DNA of 64,000 bases from Microbacterium sp. GCS4 (GTDB taxonomy: Bacteria; Actinomycetota; Actinomycetes; Actinomycetales; Microbacteriaceae), in contig NZ_LGYE01000001.1 in the NCBI RefSeq assembly GCF_001262495.1, positions 434,001 through 498,000 of the forward strand. Direction: 5' to 3'. The position numbers and the translations under genes are program-made. Shown here piece after piece: positions 34,689 to 43,163 of this stretch. The notes beneath the pieces were generated by a model. The model did no database searches. It had not been told where the DNA came from and saw nothing but the letters and a program-made list of their open reading frames with translations. Each line of letters opens with the position of its first letter. The stretch's first letter is position 1.

Positions 34689-35285
34689 TCACTGAACGGG
34701 GAGGGTCCGGGGCCGCCACGATTCGCGGCGGGCTTCGAACTGCGCGATCTTGTCTTCGTTGCGCAGCGTGAGCCCGATGTCATCGAGCCCTTCGAGGAGC
34801 CGCCATCTAGTGTAATCGTCGACACCGAGGTCGGCCTGGATCTCGCCGATGGTGGCGACCCGCTCCTCGAGGTTCACGGTGATCGACGCCCCGGGATTTC
34901 GGTCGATCTCGGCCCAGATCCGCTCGAGATCCTCCTCGGAGATCGTCGCGGCGAGCAGACCCTGCTTGCCCGAGTTCCCCCGGAAGATGTCAGCGAAGCG
35001 GGGGCTCAGCACGACGCTGAACCCGAAGTCGCGCAACGCCCAGACGGCGTGCTCACGGCTCGACCCTGTGCCGAAGTCAGGCCCGGCGACCAGCACGGAT
35101 GCGCCCTGGAACGCCTCCTGGTTGAGCACGAAGTCGGGGTCCTGCCGCCAGCCGTGGAACAGCGCGTCCTCGAAGCCGGTCTTGGTGACCCGCTTGAGGA
35201 AGACGGCCGGGATGATCTGGTCCGTGTCGACGTTGGAGCGCTTCAGCGGAGCGGCGATCCCGGTGTGGGTGCTGAACTTCTCCAT
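34689..35285 (-). CDS. leuD: 3-isopropylmalate dehydratase small subunit
   Basis: Small subunit of isopropylmalate isomerase in leucine synthesis. 198 aa. [26 protein letters not shown] is the typical N-terminus and fixes the ATG at 35285; [10 protein letters not shown] binds substrate. It starts 2 bp after leuC, showing translational coupling of the two subunits. Confidence 0.96.
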   Translation of the reverse strand: MEKFSTHTGIAAPLKRSNVDTDQIIPAVFLKRVTKTGFEDALFHGWRQDPDFVLNQEAFQGASVLVAGPDFGTGSSREHAVWALRDFGFSVVLSPRFADIFRGNSGKQGLLAATISEEDLERIWAEIDRNPGASITVNLEERVATIGEIQADLGVDDYTRWRLLEGLDDIGLTLRNEDKIAQFEARRESWRPRTLPVQ

Positions 35286-35287
35286 GG

Positions 35288-36739
35288 TCAGACCTCCGCC
35301 ATCTCGTACAGGTCGCTCGGACTCGACAGCGTGCCGCGGATGGCGGTCGCCGCTGCGACGAGCGGCGACACGAGGTGCGTCCTCCCGCCCTTGCCCTGGC
35401 GTCCCTCGAAGTTGCGGTTCGAGGTCGACGCGCACCGCTCGCCCGGAGCGAGCTGGTCAGGGTTCATGCCGAGGCACATCGAGCAGCCGGCGAAGCGCCA
35501 CTCGGCGCCGAAGTCGGTGATGATCTTGTCGAGCCCCTCGGCCTCGGCCTCCAGGCGCACACGGGCCGATCCCGGCACGACCATGACGCGCACGCCCTCG
35601 GCCTTCTTCCGCCCCTCGATGATCGACGCGAACGCGCGCAGGTCCTCGATGCGACTGTTCGTGCACGATCCCATGAAGACGGCGTCGACCGGCACCTCCT
35701 TGAGAGGGGTACCGGGGGTCAGGTCCATGTACTCGAGCGCCCGCTCCGCCGCGGCGCGCTCATTCGGGTCCAGGATCGTGGTGGGATCGGGCACGGATGC
35801 CGACAGCGAGCTGCCCTGGCCGGGATTGGTGCCCCAGGTGACGAACGGCTCGAGCTCGTCGGCGTCGATGAACACCTCGGCGTCGAACGCCGCGCCCTCG
35901 TCGGTCGGGAGCGTGCGCCAGTAGGCGACGGCGTCGTCCCAGTCCTGGCCCTTCGGCGCGTGTGGGCGTCCTTCCAGGTAGGCGAAGGTCGTCTCATCCG
36001 GGGCGACCATCCCCGCGCGGGCGCCCGCCTCGATCGACATGTTGCAGATCGTCATGCGGCCCTCCATGGAGAGCGCGCGGATCGCGCTGCCGCGGTACTC
36101 GAGCACGTAGCCCTGGCCGCCGCCGGTGCCGATCTTCGCGATCACGGCGAGGATGATGTCCTTGGCGGTGACGCCGGGGCGCAGCGTGCCCTCGACCGTG
36201 ATCGCCATGGTCTTGAAGGGCTTCAGGGGCAGGGTCTGCGTCGCCATGACGTGCTCGACCTCGCTCGTGCCGATGCCGAACGCCATGGCTCCGAAGGCGC
36301 CGTGCGTCGAGGTGTGCGAGTCGCCGCACACGACCGTGATGCCGGGCATGGTGAGTCCGAGCTGAGGACCGACGACGTGCACGATGCCCTGCTCGGCGTC
36401 GCCCAGGGAGTGGAGTCGGACGCCGAACTCGGCGGCGTTGCGCCGCAGCGTCTCGATCTGGGTGCGACTCGTGAGGTCGGCGATCGGCTTGTCGATCTCC
36501 CACGTCGGGGTGTTGTGGTCTTCGGTGGCGATCGTGAGGTCGAGTCGGCGCAACGGGCGCCCCTCGGCCCGCAGGCCGTCGAAGGCCTGAGGGCTCGTGA
36601 CCTCGTGCACGAGGTGCAGGTCGATGTAGATGAGGTCGGGCTCGCCGTTCTCGCCCTTCACGACGAGGTGATCGTCCCAGACCTTCTCGGCCAGGGTCCG
36701 GCGACGTGCGGACTCAGAGTCTGCTGCGGGGGTGTTCAT
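35288..36739 (-). CDS. leuC: 3-isopropylmalate dehydratase large subunit
   Basis: Large subunit of isopropylmalate isomerase, an aconitase-family 4Fe-4S enzyme. 483 aa. Cluster ligands are seen in [24 protein letters not shown] and [14 protein letters not shown] lies 7 nt before the ATG at 36739. The gene begins the leftward array leuC-leuD-murA-plsC-gpsA-ddl, behind the short leader peptide at 36798-36845. Confidence 0.96.
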   Translation of the reverse strand: MNTPAADSESARRRTLAEKVWDDHLVVKGENGEPDLIYIDLHLVHEVTSPQAFDGLRAEGRPLRRLDLTIATEDHNTPTWEIDKPIADLTSRTQIETLRRNAAEFGVRLHSLGDAEQGIVHVVGPQLGLTMPGITVVCGDSHTSTHGAFGAMAFGIGTSEVEHVMATQTLPLKPFKTMAITVEGTLRPGVTAKDIILAVIAKIGTGGGQGYVLEYRGSAIRALSMEGRMTICNMSIEAGARAGMVAPDETTFAYLEGRPHAPKGQDWDDAVAYWRTLPTDEGAAFDAEVFIDADELEPFVTWGTNPGQGSSLSASVPDPTTILDPNERAAAERALEYMDLTPGTPLKEVPVDAVFMGSCTNSRIEDLRAFASIIEGRKKAEGVRVMVVPGSARVRLEAEAEGLDKIITDFGAEWRFAGCSMCLGMNPDQLAPGERCASTSNRNFEGRQGKGGRTHLVSPLVAAATAIRGTLSSPSDLYEMAEV

Positions 36740-36780
36740 TGCGATTCTCCTGAAGCTGGCGGTTCGGCCCACAGTGGACT

Positions 36781-36819
36781 CCGCGACGAGGAGGGGCTCA
36801 GAACGAGGTCTCGTCGCGG
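36781..36819 (-). promoter_or_regulatory. Leu leader hairpin (candidate attenuator)
   Basis: On the leuC strand CCGCGACGAG (36819-36810) pairs perfectly with CTCGTCGCGG (36790-36781) around a 19-nt loop. The first arm lies in the last codons of the leader peptide. A small competing hairpin CGAG-AC-CTCG uses the same first arm. Such mutually exclusive folding is the classic attenuator layout. No T-run follows the large stem, so termination may depend on Rho or the control may act on leuC translation. Confidence 0.6.
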
Positions 36820-36845
36820 CCGCTAAGAAGGAGCACGATCCGCAT
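36798..36845 (-). CDS. leu operon leader peptide, 15 aa ([15 protein letters not shown])
   Basis: Fifteen codons beginning ATG-CGG-ATC-GTG-CTC-CTT-CTT: an Ile-Val-Leu-Leu-Leu run immediately after the start, the mark of a branched-chain amino acid leader peptide. It has no ribosome binding site; instead TAACCT, a -10 element, ends 6 nt before the ATG, so the transcript is probably leaderless with its first base at the ATG. It ends 58 nt upstream of leuC. Ribosome stalling at leucine codons when leucine is short would alter the hairpin at 36781-36819. Confidence 0.75.
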   Translation of the reverse strand: MRIVLLLSGRDETSF

Positions 36846-36851
36846 GACGTC

Positions 36852-36857
36852 AGGTTA
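36852..36857 (-). promoter_or_regulatory. -10 element for a leaderless leu leader transcript
   Basis: On the minus strand TAACCT (matching TANNNT) ends 6 nt before the leader peptide ATG at 36845. That spacing would put the transcription start at or next to the A of ATG. No convincing -35 hexamer is present at 17-18 bp, which is common for actinobacterial leaderless promoters. Confidence 0.5.
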
Positions 36858-36882
36858 CCACCGCTTCCGCGGACTGCGACGC

Positions 36883-36900
36883 GCCGTGACACAGTACTGT
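36883..36900 (+). promoter_or_regulatory. -10 box within a palindrome upstream of the MetY-like gene
   Basis: TACTGT at 36895-36900 fits TANNNT and lies inside the palindrome ACAGTACTGT (36891-36900), itself part of GTGACACAGTACTGTCAC. The predicted start of transcription is about 20 nt before the ATG at 36927. A repressor binding the palindrome would block the promoter. No SAM riboswitch is recognisable in this leader. Confidence 0.4.
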
Positions 36901-36926
36901 CACCCGCACCATCGAGAGGGCTCTGC

Positions 36927-38222
36927 ATGACCGTCGACTCCCCCGGCTTCGCCACCAAGGCCGTCCACGCCGCCCGGAACCAGGATGCCGCGTCGTCGCG
37001 GGCCACCCCGATCTACCTCACCGCGGGCTTCGAGTTCGACGACTTCGACCATGCCGCCGACCACTTCGGCACGGGAGCCGGCTTCGGCTACACACGCACC
37101 GGCAACCCGACGGTGCGCGCCGTGGAGCGTCAGCTCGCGGCACTCGAGTCGGGAGCCGACGCCGTGCTCGTGGCGAGCGGTCAGGCCGCGGTGTCGACGG
37201 CCCTGCTGACCGTCGCGGGCGCGGGCGACCACATCGTCTCGTCCACGCACATCTACGAGGGCACGCGCGGCCTGCTGCTCGACAACTTCGCCCGCCTGGG
37301 GATCGAGACGACGTTCATCGACGACATCCGCGACCCCGACGCCTGGCGCGCGGCGATCCGCCCGAACACACGGGCGCTGTTCGCCGAGTCGATCGCGAAC
37401 GCCCGCAACGACGTGCTCGACATCGCGGCAGTGAGCGCCGTGGGCGATGAGACGGCGATCCCGCTGATCGTCGACAACACCCTCGGCACGCCGTTCCTCG
37501 TGCGCCCTCTGGAGCACGGTGCCGCGATCGTGGTGCACTCCGCGTCGAAGTTCCTCGCCGGTCACGGATCGGTGCTCGGCGGCGTGATCGTCGACGACGG
37601 CCGCTTCGATGCGGCAGCCGCCGGCCACAACGCTCCGCACCTGGTGCTCCCGGGGCGCGCAGGCCTCGCGAGCGTCGCGGCACGGCACGGGGGCAACGCG
37701 CGCATCGCGTATGCGCGCGAATCCGTCGCCCCGCGGTTCGGCGCCTCGCCCTCGCCTCTGAACGCGTTCCTGATCGGCCAGGGCGTGGAGACCCTCGGCC
37801 TGCGCGTCGAGCGTCAATCCCGCAACGCTCTCGAGGTCGCGCGCTGGCTCGCAGCGCAGGATGCGGTGGAGAGCGTCGACTACGTCGGCCTCGAGAGCCA
37901 CCCGGATCACGCGCTGGCGACGAAGTACCTCGGCGGGGGCTTCGGATCGATCTTCACCTTCACGCTCAAGGGCGGACTCGACGCCGCACGCGCGTTCGTC
38001 CAGGACGTCCGTGTGTTCACGCACATGACGCACATCGGAGACGTGCGGTCGCTCGTCCTGCATCCCGGGACCACCAGCCACGCCTCCCGCACCGAGGAGG
38101 AACGCGAGATCCTCGGCGTCCGTCCTGGGACCCTGCGCCTGTCGATCGGCATCGAGGACGTCGCCGATCTGATCGCCGACCTCACCCGGGTGCTCGAGCC
38201 GGCCCGCGAGGCGGTCGCATGA
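36927..38222 (+). CDS. O-acetylhomoserine aminocarboxypropyltransferase / MetY-like PLP enzyme
   Basis: 431-aa Cys/Met-metabolism PLP enzyme. The pyridoxal lysine lies in [36 protein letters not shown] and LVASGQAA are family motifs. The length and the VIVD-GGFD-type insertion after the lysine fit the MetY (O-acetyl-L-homoserine sulfhydrylase) branch, which takes inorganic sulfide or methanethiol, rather than cystathionine gamma-synthase. It overlaps the flavin monooxygenase gene by ATGA, suggesting use of sulfur released from an organic source. Confidence 0.85.
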   Translation: MTVDSPGFATKAVHAARNQDAASSRATPIYLTAGFEFDDFDHAADHFGTGAGFGYTRTGNPTVRAVERQLAALESGADAVLVASGQAAVSTALLTVAGAGDHIVSSTHIYEGTRGLLLDNFARLGIETTFIDDIRDPDAWRAAIRPNTRALFAESIANARNDVLDIAAVSAVGDETAIPLIVDNTLGTPFLVRPLEHGAAIVVHSASKFLAGHGSVLGGVIVDDGRFDAAAAGHNAPHLVLPGRAGLASVAARHGGNARIAYARESVAPRFGASPSPLNAFLIGQGVETLGLRVERQSRNALEVARWLAAQDAVESVDYVGLESHPDHALATKYLGGGFGSIFTFTLKGGLDAARAFVQDVRVFTHMTHIGDVRSLVLHPGTTSHASRTEEEREILGVRPGTLRLSIGIEDVADLIADLTRVLEPAREAVA

Positions 38223-39532
38223 GCCGCCCGCAGCATTTCGGGTGGTTCCTCGCCCGCGGCTTCGGCCCGCAGGGCTGGGGGTATCCGTCGCTCGACTGGG
38301 ACTACGACTGGACCCGTCCGGAGATCTACCAGGAGGCCGCACGCACGCTCGAGCAGGCCGGCTTCGATCTCGTCATCATCGAGGATGCGCCGTCGCTCGG
38401 CTCGCCCGACACGATCGACCTGCGCGTGCGGCACGCGTTCGGCGGGCCGAAGCACGACCCGCTCCTGCTCGCGCCCTACCTCTTTCAGGCGACCAGGCAT
38501 CTCGGCGTGGTCCCGACCGTGAACCCCGCCGCCTACCTGCCGTACACCGCGGCCCGCCAGTTCTCGACCCTGCAGCACCTCAGCGGCCACCGCCTCGGGC
38601 TCAACGTCGTGACCGACACCGGCAGCGCCCGGCACTTCTCCGCGGCAGCGCAGCTCGGCCACGACGAGGCGTACGACCGCGCCGAGGAATGGCTGGACGG
38701 CATCCGCGCGCTCTGGCGCAGCTGGGACCAGGGTGCGCTCGTGCGCGACCGCACCACCGACGTCTACGCCGACGGCTCGAGGCTCCGCGCCGTGCAGCAC
38801 CGCGGCGAGCACTTCGCCTTCGACGGTCCGCTCAACGCCATCCCGTTCACCGACGGCGAGCCGGCGATCGTCTCCCCCGGCGGCTCGGGGCGCGGACTCG
38901 GCTTCGCGGGTGCGAACTCCGACGTGCAGCTGGCCCTCGCGCCGCTCACGGAATCGTCGGTGCGTGCCTACCGGACGAAGATCCACGACGCTGCTCGCGC
39001 CGCGGACCGCACGCCCGAAGACATCAAGATCCTCTTCGCGATCCAGCCGGTCATCACCGCGTCCGCCGAGGAGGCGGACCGCATCGTCGCGGCCTCGGCC
39101 GAACCCGACGACGCGGCGCTCGTGCAGATCGCCCGCAAGCAGTCGAGCGACCTCGAGACCGACCTCACCGCGCTCGACCTCGACCGACCGCTCGACCTCG
39201 GGATCTTCGGCCCGCACGTCTCGCAAGGCAGCATCCAGCGGCTCGTCGGCGACCGGGGTGAGGATGCGCCGCTCCGCGCGCACCTCGCCGCGCTGGCCCG
39301 CAGCGGGCGCATCAGCGACCGCACCGGTTTCGTCGGCACCGCCGAGGAGTTCGCCGACCTGATCGAGGAGCTCGGAGACTGGGGCAACGACGGCGTGCTG
39401 CTATGGGGCGACTTCCACCCCGTGACGCTGCACCGCACGCTCGACGAGCTCGTCCCGGTGCTGCGGCGGCGCGGGATCCTGCGACGCGAGTACGTCGACG
39501 GCGGGCTGCAGGCCAACCTGCGCGCATTCTGA
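38219..39532 (+). CDS. LLM-class flavin-dependent monooxygenase (NtaA/DszA-like)
   Basis: 437-aa luciferase-like monooxygenase of the NtaA/SnaA/DszA branch: GWGYPSLDWDYDWTRPEIYQEAA near the start, LSGHRLGLNVVTD in the middle and SPGGSGRGLGFAG later, which are the FMN-binding segments. These two-component enzymes need reduced FMN from a separate reductase and oxidise organosulfur compounds, nitrilotriacetate and similar substrates. Direct overlap with the MetY-like gene points to sulfur scavenging, which is inference. No reductase gene is adjacent. Confidence 0.87.
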   Translation: MSRPQHFGWFLARGFGPQGWGYPSLDWDYDWTRPEIYQEAARTLEQAGFDLVIIEDAPSLGSPDTIDLRVRHAFGGPKHDPLLLAPYLFQATRHLGVVPTVNPAAYLPYTAARQFSTLQHLSGHRLGLNVVTDTGSARHFSAAAQLGHDEAYDRAEEWLDGIRALWRSWDQGALVRDRTTDVYADGSRLRAVQHRGEHFAFDGPLNAIPFTDGEPAIVSPGGSGRGLGFAGANSDVQLALAPLTESSVRAYRTKIHDAARAADRTPEDIKILFAIQPVITASAEEADRIVAASAEPDDAALVQIARKQSSDLETDLTALDLDRPLDLGIFGPHVSQGSIQRLVGDRGEDAPLRAHLAALARSGRISDRTGFVGTAEEFADLIEELGDWGNDGVLLWGDFHPVTLHRTLDELVPVLRRRGILRREYVDGGLQANLRAF

Positions 39533-39559
39533 GGGCGGGCGATCCCTTCGTCGCCGGGG

Positions 39560-40057
39560 CTACCAGCCTATCGACCCGGGCACGCCCTTGAACGGTCCGA
39601 CGACGGACGAGGTGACCCACCCGCCGTAGAAGCCGCCGGGCTGAGCCACGACGACTTCCCCGTCGACCGTGCACGCGTCCATGGGTCCGGCGTACACCGC
39701 GACGCGGTCGGCGAGCACCTCGAAGCCCCTCGACGGCTCCGGGTAGTTCCACCCGGCGCCCGCCGCCACGATTCCTCCGCCGTGCACGTCGAAGTAGCGC
39801 GCCGCGCCCTTGAACTCACAGAAGGACGAGCCCGAGGCGTCCACGAGGGCGCCGGGCACGAGATCGGCGATCGGAAGGTAGTACACGGGCGGATGGCTCG
39901 TCTCGAGCACCCGCACAGCGCCACGCGTGTCTGCGATCAGCTCCCCGCCGAGCCGGATGGTGACGCGAGCCGCGACCGGCTCGACGCGTGGCGGTCGCGG
40001 GTAGTCCCAGACGGACTCCTGACCTGCAGCCGGAACCTCTGGATGTGGTCTTCGCAT
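39560..40057 (-). CDS. DUF427 domain protein
   Basis: 165 aa. The core VYYLPIADLVPGALVDASGSSFCEFKGAARYFDV and the GWNYPEPSRGFEVLADRVAVYAG segment are typical of DUF427 proteins, small cytoplasmic beta-barrel proteins of unknown role. The ATG at 40057 was chosen to give the usual MRRPHPEVP-type beginning. It is divergent from the LON-domain gene, with only 36 bp between the starts. Confidence 0.85.
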   Translation of the reverse strand: MRRPHPEVPAAGQESVWDYPRPPRVEPVAARVTIRLGGELIADTRGAVRVLETSHPPVYYLPIADLVPGALVDASGSSFCEFKGAARYFDVHGGGIVAAGAGWNYPEPSRGFEVLADRVAVYAGPMDACTVDGEVVVAQPGGFYGGWVTSSVVGPFKGVPGSIGW

Positions 40058-40093
40058 CTGTTCACTGTACGTCCGTCGGTGTTGACTGGGGTC

Positions 40094-40687
40094 ATGACCG
40101 CGTTGCCGATGTTCCCCCTCGGTTCGGTGCTGTTCCCGTACACGCCCCTGCCGTTGCGCGTGTTCGAGCCGCGATACCTCACCATGGTCGGCCGACTCCT
40201 CGACGAGGAGGACCCGCAGTTCGGCGTCGTGCTCATCCAGCGCGGCCACGAGGTCGGCGGCGGCGACCAGCGCAGCACGATCGGCACCATGGCGCGTCTG
40301 GTCAGCGTCTCCGCGGACGCCGAGGTGCTCCACATCGTCGCGGTCGGCACCGCGCGATTCTCGGTCGATCACTGGGCTGACGACGAACCCCACCCGAGAG
40401 CCGAGACCTCGCCCGTCCCCGCGCTCGTGTGGAACGACGCGCTCGCACCGCTGCGGACGGAGGCCGAGGCGATCGTGCGCCGGGTGCTCGCACGCAGCGA
40501 CAGCCCCTGGGACCCCGACACCGAGCTGTCGGAGGATCCGATCGCCGCGGTCTGGCAGCTCGCCGCGATCGCCCCGCTCGGCGAATACGACCGCTACACG
40601 CTCCTGCAGTCCACCACGACCGGCGGCCTGCTCGGTCAGCTGATCGATCTGACGCTCGAGGCCGAATCGCTCGGGAAAGAGAGCTGA
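40094..40687 (+). CDS. LON peptidase substrate-binding domain protein
   Basis: 197 aa consisting of the N-terminal substrate-binding (LAN) domain of Lon without the ATPase or protease domains. MTALPMFPLGSVLFPYTPLPLRVFEPRYLTMV is characteristic. Stand-alone copies are common in actinobacteria; their role is unknown, perhaps a substrate adaptor. It converges with terC, 3 bp from its stop. Confidence 0.88.
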   Translation: MTALPMFPLGSVLFPYTPLPLRVFEPRYLTMVGRLLDEEDPQFGVVLIQRGHEVGGGDQRSTIGTMARLVSVSADAEVLHIVAVGTARFSVDHWADDEPHPRAETSPVPALVWNDALAPLRTEAEAIVRRVLARSDSPWDPDTELSEDPIAAVWQLAAIAPLGEYDRYTLLQSTTTGGLLGQLIDLTLEAESLGKES

Positions 40688-40690
40688 GAC

Positions 40691-41695
40691 TCAGTCCACC
40701 GGCGTCGTGAGTCGCGCAGCGCGCTTCTCCCGCGAGGACGCCACCAGGCTCGCGATCGTCGCGACCGTCATCGACACGACGATCACGCCCAGGGACACGA
40801 GGTTATCGATGTCGGGCACCCATTCGACGTGCTCCCCGCCGTTGATGAACGGCAGCTCGTTCTCGTGCAGCGCATGAAGGATGAGCTTGACGCCGATGAA
40901 GCCGAGGATCACCGCGATGCCGTAGTGCAGGTACCGCAGGCGGTCGAGCAGATCGCCGAGCAGGAAGTACAGCTGGCGCAGCCCCATGAGCGCGAAGATG
41001 TTGGCCGCGAACACCAGGAAACCGTTCGTCGTGATCTCGAAGATCGCGGGGATAGAGTCGATCGCGAAGATCAGGTCGGTCACGCCGATCGTGATGAACA
41101 CGATGACCATCGGGGTCCACATCCGCTTGCCGTCGACCGTGGTGCGGATCTTCGAGCCGTCGTAGGTCTCGCTGATGTCGATGCGGCGGCGGAGCAGGCG
41201 CACGATGAAGTTCTCGCGCTTCACGTCGTCGTCGTGGTCGCCCTCGGGCATCGCCTGCTTGATGGCCGTGTAGATCAGGAACGCGCCGAAGATGTAGAAG
41301 ATCGGCGAGAAGTGCTCGATGATCGTGACGCCGACGAGGATGAAGGCCCCTCGCAGCACGAGCGCGATGATGATCCCCACCATGAGCACCTGCTGCTGCA
41401 GACGCCGCGGCACCGCGAACTGCGCCATGATCAGCACGAACACGAAGAGGTTGTCGACGGAGAGGCTGTACTCGAGCGCCCAGCCGGTGATGAAGTCACC
41501 GGCGTTTCGCCACCCGGCGACGTTGCCCAGGATCAGCGCGAACAGCAGCGCGAGCCCGACGTAGAACACGACCCACAGCGTCGACTCCTTGGTCGAGGGG
41601 ATGTGCGGGCGCAGCCGGATGAGCAGCAGATCGCCGATGAGGATGAGGCTCAGAACCACCATCGAGGTGATCTCGAACCAGAGAGGGATGTCCAC
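40691..41695 (-). CDS. TerC-family membrane protein, probable manganese exporter
   Basis: 334 aa with about nine membrane helices and the TerC motif EYSLSVDNLFVF (Asp81-Asn82) plus a second acidic pair in LIFAIDSIPAIFEIT. Members of this branch (Alx/MeeF-like) export manganese. The GTG at 41695 is chosen over the upstream GTG at 41752 because the latter falls inside the riboswitch core; GAAAGG lies 12 nt before the chosen start. The upstream riboswitch supports a manganese role. Confidence 0.9.
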   Translation of the reverse strand: MDIPLWFEITSMVVLSLILIGDLLLIRLRPHIPSTKESTLWVVFYVGLALLFALILGNVAGWRNAGDFITGWALEYSLSVDNLFVFVLIMAQFAVPRRLQQQVLMVGIIIALVLRGAFILVGVTIIEHFSPIFYIFGAFLIYTAIKQAMPEGDHDDDVKRENFIVRLLRRRIDISETYDGSKIRTTVDGKRMWTPMVIVFITIGVTDLIFAIDSIPAIFEITTNGFLVFAANIFALMGLRQLYFLLGDLLDRLRYLHYGIAVILGFIGVKLILHALHENELPFINGGEHVEWVPDIDNLVSLGVIVVSMTVATIASLVASSREKRAARLTTPVD

Positions 41696-41708
41696 GGGCG
41701 TGCGGGAC

Positions 41709-41738
41709 CTTTCGAGAGGGTACGGAGAAGTCCGAAAG
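41709..41738 (-). promoter_or_regulatory. Expression platform of the terC riboswitch
   Basis: The P1 3' strand CTTTCG (41738-41733) can instead pair with CGAAAG (41714-41709), which contains the terC ribosome binding site. With ligand, P1 forms and the site is free; without it, the site is covered. In addition CCCTCTCG just before the site is complementary to the P1 5' strand and its flank CGAGAGGG. This predicts activation of terC by manganese. Confidence 0.6.
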
Positions 41739-41836
41739 TCTCTCCCCCGCACACATCGGTGCGGCGCGCGCCCGGAGCAGCTTCGATGATGCTCGTGATG
41801 ACGTTACGCGCGTATCCGGGATACTCCCTCTCGCAG
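41730..41836 (-). ncRNA. yybP-ykoY family riboswitch (manganese) upstream of terC
   Basis: Reading the minus strand: P1 5' strand CGAGAG (41833-41828) is followed by the conserved GGAGTA (41827-41822); P2 pairs CCCGGA (41820-41815) with TCCGGG (41776-41771); CGTCATCACGAGC lies in the internal loop; a third helix pairs CCGCAC (41764-41759... read as GTGCGG on plus) with GTGCGG (41752-41747); then GAGA precedes the P1 3' strand CTTTCG (41738-41733). This is the yybP-ykoY layout. CTTTCG is also complementary to CGAAAG (41714-41709), which overlaps the terC ribosome binding site. Assigned by eye, not by covariance search. Confidence 0.75.
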
Positions 41837-41842
41837 AAGTCC

Positions 41843-41848
41843 ATGCTA
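41843..41848 (-). promoter_or_regulatory. -10 element for terC transcript
   Basis: TAGCAT on the minus strand fits TANNNT and would start transcription at about 41836, directly before the first strand of riboswitch P1. The -35 region is weak. The site lies 20 bp from the start of the divergent UPF0114 gene. Confidence 0.5.
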
Positions 41849-41867
41849 GACCCTCGGGCGTGGTGGA

Positions 41868-42545
41868 ATGGTCGTCGTGACCACGACTTCGCACACGGAT
41901 CAGCCCGCCTCCGGAGCCACACCGCTCGAGACACCTCAGCGCAACCCCTGGGCCCGCTCGATCGGCTCCCTGATCTTCGTCAGCCGATGGCTGCAGGCGC
42001 CGCTGTACATCGGCCTGATCATCGCCCAGCTCGTGTACGTCATCGTGTTCATGGTCGAGCTGTGGCACCTGATCGTCGAAGACGTGTTCCACGACATCAC
42101 GCACATCAACGAGGCGACCATCATGCTGAGCGTCCTCGGCCTGATCGACGTCGTGATGATCGCGAACCTGCTCATCATGGTGATCATCGGCGGGTACGAG
42201 ACCTTCGTGTCGCGCATCAACACCGACGGGCATCCCGACCAGCCGGAGTGGCTCTCGCACGTCAACGCCAACGTGCTCAAGGTCAAGCTCGCAATGGCGA
42301 TCATCGGCATCTCGTCCATCCACCTGCTCAAGACTTTCATCGCGGTCGGCAACATGGACGAGGACGGCATCAGCAAATCGGAAGCGGCCGGTCTGGGAAG
42401 CTACACGCCTACCGGAGTGCTGTGGCAGGTCGTGATCCACATGGTGTTCATCGTGTCGGCGCTCGCCCTCGCGTGGATCGACAAGATGTCGCAGAGCACG
42501 ATCAAGGCGGCGCACGCGGCATCCACCGGAGCCGCCGCACACTGA
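41868..42545 (+). CDS. UPF0114 (YqhA-like) membrane protein
   Basis: 225 aa with three to four membrane helices (about 45-70, 90-115, 140-160, 185-205). It matches the YqhA/UPF0114 family (NEATIMLSVLGLIDVVMIANLLIMVIIGGYETFVSRI), whose role is unknown. ATG at 41868; a GTG at 41877 is an alternative. Divergent from terC; shared control by metals is possible but not shown. Confidence 0.85.
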   Translation: MVVVTTTSHTDQPASGATPLETPQRNPWARSIGSLIFVSRWLQAPLYIGLIIAQLVYVIVFMVELWHLIVEDVFHDITHINEATIMLSVLGLIDVVMIANLLIMVIIGGYETFVSRINTDGHPDQPEWLSHVNANVLKVKLAMAIIGISSIHLLKTFIAVGNMDEDGISKSEAAGLGSYTPTGVLWQVVIHMVFIVSALALAWIDKMSQSTIKAAHAASTGAAAH

Positions 42546-42605
42546 TCTGAGACGATGGGGCATCCCTCGACACTTCCCTGGTGAGAGACACCGAACGGAA
42601 TCAGG

Positions 42606-43163
42606 ATGCCCGTGCAGACGAGTGATCAGAGATGGGTGGCCCAGGCCGCGGCCGGCGACGAGAGCGCCTTCCGCGAGCTGTACCGCCTGTATGTCCGACC
42701 GGTCTACTGGATCGCCCACGGCATCATCGGCTCCCCCGCCGACGCCGAGGACGTGACGCAGGAGACCTTCGTGACCGCGTGGCGCAAGCTGCCGGGTCTG
42801 GAGCTGCAGGGAGAGTCGGTCCTGCCGTGGTTGGCGACGATCTGCCGTTTCCAGGCGGCGAACCGGCTGCGTCAGCGCCGGCGGGATCAGGCGCACACCG
42901 CGGATGCCGTCGATGACACGCTCCCCGCGGCGATCAGCGTCGAGGAGCAGGTGATCACCGCGGACCTCGCGGAGCGGATCGCGGCGGAGATCGGCACGCT
43001 GAGCGAGATCGACCGCGAGATATTCCGCCTCTGCGCTGCCGAGGGCTATGCGTATCAGGCGGCTGCGGAGGAGCTGGGCATCAGCCACGCCGTGGTTCGG
43101 AATCGTCTCTCGCGAGTGCGCACCCGCCTGCGCGGTGCCGTCAAGGAAGCGAGCGAGGCATGA
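42606..43163 (+). CDS. ECF-type RNA polymerase sigma factor
   Basis: 185-aa sigma-70 family protein of the extracytoplasmic function class. Region 2 is FRELYRLYVRPVYWIAHGIIGSPADAEDVTQETFVTAWRKL and region 4 is LSEIDREIFRLCAAEGYAYQAAAEELGISHAVVRNRLSRVR. No extra domain. It overlaps the DUF4349 gene by ATGA, the standard arrangement of a sigma factor with its membrane anti-sigma partner. Confidence 0.93.
   Translation: MPVQTSDQRWVAQAAAGDESAFRELYRLYVRPVYWIAHGIIGSPADAEDVTQETFVTAWRKLPGLELQGESVLPWLATICRFQAANRLRQRRRDQAHTADAVDDTLPAAISVEEQVITADLAERIAAEIGTLSEIDREIFRLCAAEGYAYQAAAEELGISHAVVRNRLSRVRTRLRGAVKEASEA

Noticed and set aside
36846..36926. Possible SAM riboswitch upstream of the MetY-like gene
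   Set aside because: The gap is too short once the leu promoter is allowed for, and no SAM-I, SAM-II or SAM-IV core motif can be read.
41696..41752. Longer terC protein starting at the GTG 41752
   Set aside because: This start lies inside the helices of the riboswitch and has no ribosome binding site; the extra 19 residues do not look like TerC.
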